A program made the position numbers and the translations under genes. This document shows, one piece after another, positions 1 through 5,974 of a DNA stretch of 5,974 nt (positions are counted from its first letter, which is position 1; each line of letters opens with the position of its first letter). Below the pieces are notes generated by a model. That model had not been told where the DNA came from and made no database searches. It saw nothing but the letters and a program-made list of their open reading frames with translations. Source of the stretch: Bacteroidales bacterium (lineage in GTDB: Bacteria > Bacteroidota > Bacteroidia > Bacteroidales > UBA7960); contig PWNO01000060.1 in assembly GCA_003557765.1 (NCBI GenBank), forward strand, positions 1 to 5,974. Reading direction: 5' to 3'.

Positions 1-2936
1 AGGTTTGTACCGGAGGGGATGGTGAGCATGGCTTCATCGGCGATGGAGAGGTTGCCCACGGATCGGTCGCTGTCAAGCTCGGGATAATGAGTTAATCCGC
101 CGGGAATTAAGACGTTGGCGCCCGTGTCAGGTGCAGTTGTTTGATCCCAGTTACTGGCATTACTCCAATCAGTACCATCATCTCCGGTCCATATAAACAG
201 ACTGCTTTTCAGATAGGGATAACCATCATTAATTACTGGATCAATAGTCCAGATGCCTTCGAAATCCCAGTTGGTAAAAGTGCCTTGGGTTGTCATTTCA
301 ACGGTTGTTTTACCGGTTCCCATTTCTGAGGCACTTAATCCGCTGGTTTGTGTATCCCAAAAGTTATCTGTGTCAAAAAAATTACTGTTTGTTGTTTTAT
401 TGCCTACAAGACCGCCATATTCTGATGTAACACCGGACATATTAATATGACCGGTAGAATAGCTGTTTCTTACGCCTGCATTCCACACTTCACCGATCAG
501 GCCGCCAATCATCGGGTTGTGGATATCGCTTTCCACATTTCCCCTGGCATAGGAGTTTTCAACCTCTGAGTTCCAGCCAAGAGCGCCAATTAAGCCGCCC
601 ACGCGGCCCCTGCCTGATACGTTGCCTGTTGCAAAACTCTCTTTAACAGTGGAGGTAGAGTTAATATGGCCAATAAGTCCACCGTGATATAATGCACCTG
701 GAGCCGAATCCAATAAGACATCGGCCGAGGAGCTGCAATGAAGAAAGGCTGTTCGCCGGCCCCAGCCCACCAAACCACCTGTATTTCGGTTACCTTTAAC
801 TGTTCCACTTACATGGCAGTCGGTAATGTCATTCCATTGATCGGCCATCCCAACCAAAGCGCCAACCTCCCGGTATCCTGTGATGTTTGCGTTGACAAGA
901 GTGATGCTTTTTAGCACAACGCTTTGAGTAGATTGCCCATCGATAAAACCAAATAAGCCCACATTGGTTTCATTGGGGCGGTTGATTACCAGGTTTGAGA
1001 TGCTATGACCCTGCCCGTTGAATGATCCTGTAAACTTGGTGATGCTATTGCCGATTGGCCTAAGCCCCTTACCTCCATCAAGATGCTCGGAGCCGGTTAA
1101 GTCAATGTCAACCACTTGCTTATAGTGCTTGTTCCAATCGGCCGGATTTTGAGCCATCCAGCAAAAATTACCCGGCTCAGCTATAATATATGGATCTGTA
1201 TCTGTTCCTGTCCCTGAAATGGGCGGGTTGGAAGAGCATGTAGGGTTATATTCATACGCACCGATGTCAACGGTGTCCGTTCCGTCATCATTCCCATCCA
1301 CTATTCTGGGACCACCGCGTAAGTCCTTCGTAACGTCAAAACCGTCAAGGTGGTCGTTATTGCCTGCATCCACGGCTGGTGAATTGCTTTGTATCATATA
1401 AATCCCCGAAGTGTTGGGGGTGTCTGAATCCGTAGCTTCAACCGGATTAAAGAACTCGGGGGTTTTGGTCAACGAACTAGTTGTACTTACAGTACCTCCG
1501 TTTGCAGTATAAACATCACCGCTTGCATTGCCGTACAGAGAGTGATCAATGTTTGCCGTGCAGTTATCGCATACCCACAACTCATTGCCTTCCGGGCTGA
1601 CGTTGCCCCATACAATGGTATTTTTGATCGCAACGGTTGATCCCCCGATCATACTGATACCTCCGCCGCGCTCGCCGGCATAATTGCCGCTGATGGTGGT
1701 ATTGATGACCTCAGGCGTTTCGTTGTTGAAATATAAGCCGCCTCCGTGCTTTCCAGATTTGTTTCCGCTCAACAAAGAGTTTATGATTATCGATGAACCA
1801 TCTCTTCCATAAAAACCTCCCGATTGTTCAGTTGCTTCATTCCCTCGAATAATAGAGGATGTAACAATGGTATTGTGCATGTCGCTGAATATGGCTCCAC
1901 CGTATTCGGCCGTATTTTGTTCAAAGATTGAGTTGGATATCTTTACCTCTGAATCATCACGGTTGGTGTCACTTCTGCTGCTGTGATAAACGGCTCCTCC
2001 ATATTGGGCTTCATTTTCCAGAAAGGTTGAGCCGTTAATGGTCAAAAACCCCGGGTTGGCTAATGCATGAATGGCGCCTCCCCTTGCTCCTGATGAGGTT
2101 TTGTTAACAGTGTTTCCAATAAAAGAACAGTTTGTGAATGTTGTGCCTTCAGTGCTAACTGATGTAGTTATATAAACCGCACCGCCACCTTTATCTGAAC
2201 CTGTGGCTTCTGCTGAGTTGTTTTGAAACGTACATCCATCAAAAGTTGTGGTGTTTCTTGCTAAGAAAACCGCACCCCCAAGATCCGTAGCCGAGTTGTT
2301 TTCAAACACTGTATTGACTATTGGAGGATTGCAATAGCGGCTGTTGTACATGGCGCCACCTTGTCCGGCTTCATTGCTTTTAAACACGCAGTTTCGAATG
2401 GTGGGACTGCTGCCATTAGCTGAGCTTGAAACGTAATTTAACATACCTCCCCCCTTATTTTCTGGGTCAGAACCGTCAGCTTTACCCCCGCTGATGGTAA
2501 ACCCATCCAAAACGGCGGTATTATCCAAGCCAATATTTACATGCCGGAAAACATGGTACACATTTGTTCCACCACCCAGGTCACCGCTCAGGATGGTTTC
2601 ATTGGCATCGAAATCCCGGTCATCCAAATCAAAATCTGGATCTTCCGTACCGGCAAAGCCCCCGTAAATTTCCACGCCGTTCTTTAGCTGAAAAGTTTGG
2701 AAGCGGTCGCCGGTTCCGCCAACCTCATTATTTGGTGTGTAGGTGCCTGCGGCAACCCAGATGTGATCATCGGCATTCACATTATCCAGCGCAGTTTGCA
2801 ACGATGTATAAGCATCGGCCCAGCTTGTACCGTCATTCTCTCCAATAGCATCGTGCTTGACATAAATTGGGGTTTGGCCATTCAACAAGAGGGCAAACAG
2901 AATCAGGGCGAGGGTAAGGGTTGATGTTTTTGTCAT
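1..2936 (-). CDS. Large secreted right-handed beta-helix surface protein with GLUG repeats, partial (3' end beyond window)
   Basis: An uninterrupted reading frame runs from an ATG at 2936 to the window edge (978 full codons, no stop). Residues 1-21 form a signal peptide: a short basic start, a Leu/Ala-rich core, then NGQ. Residues 24-68 (IYVKH ... WVAAGTYTP) match the entry strand common in Bacteroidota beta-helix proteins. Residues about 160-430 carry ten GG[AGF]-hydrophobic turns (for example 193-197, 346-350, 424-428), with N-x-x-F/I-x-x-N between them, as in PMP-like parallel beta-helices. Residues 518-562 (NSPAVDAGN ... DIGAYE) resemble the choice-of-anchor Q segment. Seven GLUG-type repeats follow (659-865). 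From W916 (WTGDD ... W924 ... NW930 ... IPGG ... YP) a module begins that often precedes type IX sorting domains. No catalytic residues were recognised. Export to the cell surface and an adhesive or structural role are inferred. No Shine-Dalgarno precedes the start; the signal peptide supports it. The C-terminal sorting domain, if any, is not in view. Confidence 0.9.
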   Translation of the reverse strand, partial: MTKTSTLTLALILFALLLNGQTPIYVKHDAIGENDGTSWADAYTSLQTALDNVNADDHIWVAAGTYTPNNEVGGTGDRFQTFQLKNGVEIYGGFAGTEDPDFDLDDRDFDANETILSGDLGGGTNVYHVFRHVNIGLDNTAVLDGFTISGGKADGSDPENKGGGMLNYVSSSANGSSPTIRNCVFKSNEAGQGGAMYNSRYCNPPIVNTVFENNSATDLGGAVFLARNTTTFDGCTFQNNSAEATGSDKGGGAVYITTSVSTEGTTFTNCSFIGNTVNKTSSGARGGAIHALANPGFLTINGSTFLENEAQYGGAVYHSSRSDTNRDDSEVKISNSIFEQNTAEYGGAIFSDMHNTIVTSSIIRGNEATEQSGGFYGRDGSSIIINSLLSGNKSGKHGGGLYFNNETPEVINTTISGNYAGERGGGISMIGGSTVAIKNTIVWGNVSPEGNELWVCDNCTANIDHSLYGNASGDVYTANGGTVSTTSSLTKTPEFFNPVEATDSDTPNTSGIYMIQSNSPAVDAGNNDHLDGFDVTKDLRGGPRIVDGNDDGTDTVDIGAYEYNPTCSSNPPISGTGTDTDPYIIAEPGNFCWMAQNPADWNKHYKQVVDIDLTGSEHLDGGKGLRPIGNSITKFTGSFNGQGHSISNLVINRPNETNVGLFGFIDGQSTQSVVLKSITLVNANITGYREVGALVGMADQWNDITDCHVSGTVKGNRNTGGLVGWGRRTAFLHCSSSADVLLDSAPGALYHGGLIGHINSTSTVKESFATGNVSGRGRVGGLIGALGWNSEVENSYARGNVESDIHNPMIGGLIGEVWNAGVRNSYSTGHINMSGVTSEYGGLVGNKTTNSNFFDTDNFWDTQTSGLSASEMGTGKTTVEMTTQGTFTNWDFEGIWTIDPVINDGYPYLKSSLFIWTGDDGTDWSNASNWDQTTAPDTGANVLIPGGLTHYPELDSDRSVGNLSIADEAMLTIPSGTN
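342..962 (-). repeat. GLUG-type protein repeat region within the surface protein gene
   Basis: In the encoded protein a G-[GA]-L-[VI]-G core recurs at residues 692, 720, 752, 780, 811 and 841, with a variant VGLFG at 659. Spacings are 33, 28, 32, 28, 31 and 30 residues. Between cores lie N-S-[YF]-[AS]-[TR]-G-[NH]-[VI] strands (for example SFATGNV, SYARGNV, SYSTGHI), the expected partner half of the GLUG motif (Pfam GLUG family). The DNA copies have diverged, so this is an old protein-level repeat and not a recent DNA tandem duplication. It probably extends the beta-solenoid past the choice-of-anchor-Q segment; its ligand is unknown. Confidence 0.75.
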
Positions 2937-3145
2937 GGATGTTGTGTTTTGGTGATGCAATGTTGCTTGACAAACGGCTGAAACCGCTAAAGATAATGGA
3001 TCCTGCAGCACAAACAGGTGGATGTGTTTAACAAATTGCAATAAACCACACTTAAAGAAAATTGCTTGGTTAGAATAACTCCTTATCAATAAAATAATGT
3101 CAATAATTGCACCAAAATACGTATTGGCTTCAACAAAGCGGTGTT

Positions 3146-3207
3146 GCGATACCGGTTATATTGCCTATATATGGGAAAACCCTTCATAAACGAAGAACCG
3201 ATATCGG
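3146..3207 (-). repeat. Imperfect 12-bp inverted repeat with nested small hairpin
   Basis: The arm GCGATACCGGTT at 3146-3157 is matched by AACCGATATCGG at 3196-3207, with 10 of 12 positions complementary as DNA. Read as minus-strand RNA, the inner mismatch becomes a G-U wobble, giving 11 consecutive pairs. Read as plus-strand RNA it stays a C/A mismatch. The 38-nt loop contains GGGAAAACCC (3173-3182), almost concentric with the outer stem. The right arm also contains the perfect 10-bp palindrome CCGATATCGG (3198-3207). No T-run follows on either strand, so it is not a standard terminator. It lies 184 nt past the kinase stop and about 210 nt before the surface protein start. A leader RNA structure or a dyad protein-binding site are both possible. 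Confidence 0.45.
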
Positions 3208-3258
3208 CCAGCATGTGCCGATTTTTATTTGTCCCCACAACCCGAGTGCCGCGGTCTC

Positions 3259-3293
3259 TTCATTTTTCATTTTTCACTTTTCATTCTTCTTCT
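3259..3293. repeat. Short 7-bp pyrimidine-rich tandem repeat
   Basis: Five consecutive 7-mers read TTCATTT, TTCATTT, TTCACTT, TTCATTC and TTCTTCT. The first two are identical and the rest degrade progressively. It sits downstream of the kinase stop and has no coding role. It is probably a low-complexity spacer made by replication slippage; no function is supported. Confidence 0.6.
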
Positions 3294-3390
3294 TGTTTCC
3301 AGGAATTCGGACAAAAAGCATTAATCAATAAATATAAGGAAAAAACCGCACAAAGCAAAACATTAACACTTACCTGGTTGTCCTGTCTTC

Positions 3391-5865
3391 TCATTTGGGC
3401 ATATGCTCCCGGATCAGCCGCCGCAGTTCCCTGGGGCTCACCGGCTTGGATACGTAGTCGTTGGCGCCGGCCTGGTGGGCTTTCGCTTTATCGCCTTCCA
3501 GGGCGTGGGCCGTTTGGATGATGATGGGAATGTCGGGGTTAAAGGTGCGAATCTCCCGGGTGGCGATCAGGCCATCCTTTATAGGCATCTTCCAGTCCAT
3601 CAGCACCAGGGATATGCCCGAATTGTTTCTGACGGCATCGACGGCAGCCTGTCCGTCCATCACATGGAAGGGCTTCAAACCCTCCTTCTTCAGCACCACC
3701 TCCAGGAACTGGTAGCTCATGATGTCGTCTTCAGCCACGAGGATGGACTGCACATCTGCCGCAGCTAACTCTTCCTCACCATCCGTGGTGGTTATGGGCA
3801 TTTCCTTCCTGGCAGACTCAAACGGAATGGCCACGGTGAAGGTGCTTCCCTGGCCTGGCACTGATTCCAGGCTAACCTGTCCACCCAGCAGGTCGGCATA
3901 AGCCTTCACGATGGAGAGGCCAAGGCCGGAACCTTCATAACCGCGACTAAGCTCCAGGTCGGCCTGCACGAACCGGCCAAAAATGGCCTGCTGTTTGTCT
4001 TCCGGGATGCCCACGCCGGTATCTTTCACATAGAATGTCATCATTTGGTCCTGCAGATAACAGCCCAGCTCGATGCTGCCCTCCCTTGTGAACTTCAGGG
4101 CGTTACCCAGCAGATTGGTAAGGATGCCCTCGAGCTTGAGCCGGTCGGTGATGATTGCCCCCATACCTGGCGGCAGCTCGGACTTCAACCTGAACTCCAG
4201 TCCCTGCTCACGTGCCTGCTGGCTAAAGAGCTTTTGCAGATAGTGCAAGGTATCCGGAACCACCACCTCTTCCAGTGCCAGCTCTGCCTGGCCGGCTTCC
4301 AGCTTGGCGGCCTCGATGATATCGTTGATGGTCTGCAGCAAACGCTGGCCGCTCTGGTTCACGATGTCGATGAACTCCAAGCGCTGATCCCCTTCAAGGT
4401 CGGGCTCCTTAAGTAACTCCAAAAAGCCGATGATGGCATTCATCGGGGTCCGGATCTCGTGGCTCACATTGGCGAGAAAGGCAGACTTCAAACGGCTGCT
4501 TTCCTCGGCCTTCTCTTTCGCCTCGAGAAGCTTTTGAGCCGTCTTCTTGCGCTCGGTGATGTCGGTAGAAACACCACACAGACCGATTCGGTTGCCGTTT
4601 TCATCTTGCAGGCTGGAGATGCGCACATCCAGGTGGATTTTTCTTCCATCCCTTATAATATTGACCATTTCCCCCTGCCAATGCCCCTTTTCCAGGGCTT
4701 CCCGCAACACCTCGTCCTGGGTGCCCCCCTCCTCCGGATCGTCACCGTATTCCTTCACATAACGCCCAATGAGTTGTTCCGCTGACAGGCCCATCATCTC
4801 GCATTCCGCCTGGTTCACATAGGTGATCTTCCCTTCCAGGTCGGTGACCGTAACCCGGTCACGGATCTGATCCAGGATCAGCGATTGGAAGCGCAGCTCT
4901 TCAATGGTTTTTTGGCGTTGGATGGCCAGGCAGATATGGTTCGCGACAAACTCCAGGATCTCCCTGGTGTCATCAGAATAGGCATCCGGGTTTTCATAAT
5001 CCTGGATTACGATGGCCCCAATGACTTCTCTGTCACTGATTAACGGCACACCAAGCCAGGCCTCACACATATTTCCAACCTGCTGGATTTCCTCCCTGCT
5101 GATCAGTTCTTCAATGTCGGCCTTCCTGAGCAGCAAACTCTTTTTCTTTTTTATCAGTAGACCCGTGGCAGATCCTTCGGCCTGCCAGCTGGGGATCTCA
5201 TCCTTTTCATCCTTCTCAAATGGGAGTGACAGGGTGTTGGATGCCTTGTCATACAGGGCAATGAAAAAGTTGGTCGTGTCAATATAGGACTCCAGGCTCT
5301 GCAAGACCTGCCGGGAAAGCTCGTTCAGGTCATCCACATGCATGGTGGCGCTGGCAATGTCGTGAAAGATCTGTTGCTTGATCTCGGTCTGCTTCCGGCC
5401 GGTAATGTCGAGCAGGGAGGCAATGCTCTGGCTGGTACCAGAAATCACGTCAATGAACAGGTGTATATGACGAATTTGCTTGTGCCGGTCCACAAACCGG
5501 AACTCGTATTCAGTCGGGGCCTTGCCGGGCTGCTCGCGACGTAACTTATGCTGTTCCTGCATATACGCAAGGTCTTCCGGCACCACGAATTCCGGCCACT
5601 TTATTTTATGTTCCACCTCCTCCGCCTTGTAGCCAGAGAGCTCCTCAAAGCTTTCATTGACCAACGAGATGGTATGGTCTTCCTCGATGACACAGACAGC
5701 CGTCCCGCTATTGGCAAAGATGGTGCGGTACTTTTCTTCCGCCAGCTTCAGGGCAGCTTTTTCTTCGGCATCCACCTCTACCCGCGACTGTAGTTCAGCC
5801 ACCTGCCGGCGCAAGGCGTCGTTTTCCGCCTGTAATTTTTTGATGTCGGCTGGTTTGTCTGTCAT
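3391..5865 (-). CDS. Soluble hybrid sensor histidine kinase (PAS-GAF-PAS-HisKA-HATPase-REC)
   Basis: An 824-residue protein that should sense a cytoplasmic signal, autophosphorylate on His and pass the phosphate to its own receiver domain. Domains in order: coiled coil (8-45), PAS (43-158, ending DITGRKQ), GAF (about 170-318, core WLGVPLI ... VIGAIVIQ), second PAS (325-440, ending STDITERKK), HisKA (456-525) with SHEIRTP and phospho-acceptor H469, HATPase (570-682) with N box N584/N588, G1 DTGVGIP (615-621), F box FGRF (629-632) and G2 GSGLGL (645-650). The receiver (707-822) has acidic E712/D713, phospho-acceptor D757, T785 and K807. All catalytic residues are present. No membrane segment or signal peptide is visible, so it acts in the cytoplasm. 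No DNA-binding or Hpt domain is fused; onward phosphotransfer to an Hpt protein elsewhere is inferred. I chose the ATG at 5865 over a TTG at 5916, because the extra 17 residues are mostly translated 8-bp repeat. The ligands of PAS and GAF cannot be told from sequence. Confidence 0.95.
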   Translation of the reverse strand: MTDKPADIKKLQAENDALRRQVAELQSRVEVDAEEKAALKLAEEKYRTIFANSGTAVCVIEEDHTISLVNESFEELSGYKAEEVEHKIKWPEFVVPEDLAYMQEQHKLRREQPGKAPTEYEFRFVDRHKQIRHIHLFIDVISGTSQSIASLLDITGRKQTEIKQQIFHDIASATMHVDDLNELSRQVLQSLESYIDTTNFFIALYDKASNTLSLPFEKDEKDEIPSWQAEGSATGLLIKKKKSLLLRKADIEELISREEIQQVGNMCEAWLGVPLISDREVIGAIVIQDYENPDAYSDDTREILEFVANHICLAIQRQKTIEELRFQSLILDQIRDRVTVTDLEGKITYVNQAECEMMGLSAEQLIGRYVKEYGDDPEEGGTQDEVLREALEKGHWQGEMVNIIRDGRKIHLDVRISSLQDENGNRIGLCGVSTDITERKKTAQKLLEAKEKAEESSRLKSAFLANVSHEIRTPMNAIIGFLELLKEPDLEGDQRLEFIDIVNQSGQRLLQTINDIIEAAKLEAGQAELALEEVVVPDTLHYLQKLFSQQAREQGLEFRLKSELPPGMGAIITDRLKLEGILTNLLGNALKFTREGSIELGCYLQDQMMTFYVKDTGVGIPEDKQQAIFGRFVQADLELSRGYEGSGLGLSIVKAYADLLGGQVSLESVPGQGSTFTVAIPFESARKEMPITTTDGEEELAAADVQSILVAEDDIMSYQFLEVVLKKEGLKPFHVMDGQAAVDAVRNNSGISLVLMDWKMPIKDGLIATREIRTFNPDIPIIIQTAHALEGDKAKAHQAGANDYVSKPVSPRELRRLIREHMPK

Positions 5866-5879
5866 GGTTTGGGATAAAG

Positions 5880-5943
5880 GTTCAAATGACAAAAAGACAA
5901 AATGACAAAAAGACAAAAGGTCGAAAGGTCAAAAGGTCGAAAG
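5880..5943. repeat. 8-bp tandem repeat array upstream of the kinase gene
   Basis: Eight consecutive 8-mers fill this interval on the plus strand: a degenerate GTTCAAAT, then GACAAAAA, GACAAAAT, GACAAAAA, GACAAAAG, GTCGAAAG, GTCAAAAG and GTCGAAAG. The period is exact, with no indel. Two sub-families are visible, GACAAAA[AT] near the gene and GTC[AG]AAAG farther out, which suggests stepwise duplication. On the kinase coding strand it reads as repeated TTTTTGTC-like units ending 14 nt before the ATG at 5865, so it lies in the leader or promoter. The unit length is not a multiple of three. Confidence 0.8.
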
Positions 5944-5974
5944 GTGAGCCCACTCCTAAAAGTCGACATCACTG

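Larger units (their letters stand above)
2937..3390. other. Intergenic region between kinase and surface protein genes
   Basis: These 454 bp hold no credible gene. Both plus-strand frames here (3107-3331 and 3141-3521) give low-complexity peptides without family features, and the longer one runs into the antisense of the kinase gene. By eye the stretch is more AT-rich than either neighbour. It contains the inverted repeat at 3146-3207 and the 7-bp repeat at 3259-3293. I found no GC stem followed by a T-run that would act as an intrinsic terminator for the kinase, and no exact Bacteroidota promoter (TTTG with TAnnTTTG) for the surface protein gene. The promoter of the latter presumably lies here because the kinase stop codon is far upstream. 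Confidence 0.7.

Noticed and set aside
2988..3014. Possible Bacteroidota promoter for the surface protein gene: TATCTTTA (2988-2995, minus) and TTTG (3011-3014, minus)
   Set aside because: The -7 element matches 7 of 8 positions, but the spacer is only 15 bp, shorter than the roughly 19-21 bp expected, and such matches occur by chance in AT-rich DNA.
3294..3390. Intrinsic terminator for the kinase gene
   Set aside because: A-rich tracts are present on the plus strand, but no GC-rich stem precedes a T-run on the minus strand.
3141..3521. Plus-strand frame of 126 codons, and an overlapping one at 3107-3331
   Set aside because: Part of it is antisense to the kinase C-terminus, part reads through the 7-bp repeat, and the peptide shows no domain, signal peptide or plausible start context.
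4045..4785. Plus-strand frames of 108 and 123 codons opposite the kinase
   Set aside because: They are antisense shadows of the conserved kinase domains; the minus-strand frame carries all the catalytic motifs.
5866..5916. N-terminal extension of the kinase by 17 residues from a TTG at 5916
   Set aside because: The extension mostly translates the 8-bp repeat (Phe/Ser/Cys-rich) and begins with a rare start codon. The ATG at 5865 immediately precedes a normal coiled-coil N-terminus.
5880..5943. CRISPR-like array
   Set aside because: The units are 8 bp and contiguous with no spacers, so it is a simple tandem repeat.

Overview
The window looks like chromosomal DNA from a member of the Bacteroidota. 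Three things suggest this. A secreted beta-helix surface protein carries modules typical of type IX secretion cargo. There is a soluble PAS-GAF-PAS hybrid histidine kinase. Neither start codon has a Shine-Dalgarno sequence, which is normal in that phylum. The assignment to phylum is inference; nothing here fixes a genus.

Layout, both genes on the minus strand. Right side: positions 3391-5865 encode a complete 824-residue cytoplasmic hybrid sensor kinase (coiled coil, PAS, GAF, PAS, HisKA, HATPase, receiver). Just upstream of its start, at 5880-5943, is an array of eight 8-bp units. The last bases (5944-5974) show no feature. Middle: 2937-3390 is a 454-bp AT-rich intergenic stretch. It holds an imperfect inverted repeat with a long loop (3146-3207) and a short 7-bp pyrimidine-rich tandem repeat (3259-3293). 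Left side: positions 1-2936 encode the N-terminal 978 residues of a very large exported protein whose 3' end lies outside the window. It has a signal peptide, a right-handed beta-helix with about ten GG[AGF] turns, a choice-of-anchor-Q-like segment, seven GLUG-type repeats of 28-33 residues, and the start of a W-G-W-NW adhesin-type module.

The two genes share a strand, but the long gap and the structured DNA between them argue against a tight operon. Whether the kinase controls the surface protein cannot be read from the sequence. I see no convincing new multi-gene system. The least explained signals are the 8-bp repeat in the kinase leader and the inverted repeat between the genes, which pairs better as minus-strand RNA than as plus-strand RNA.
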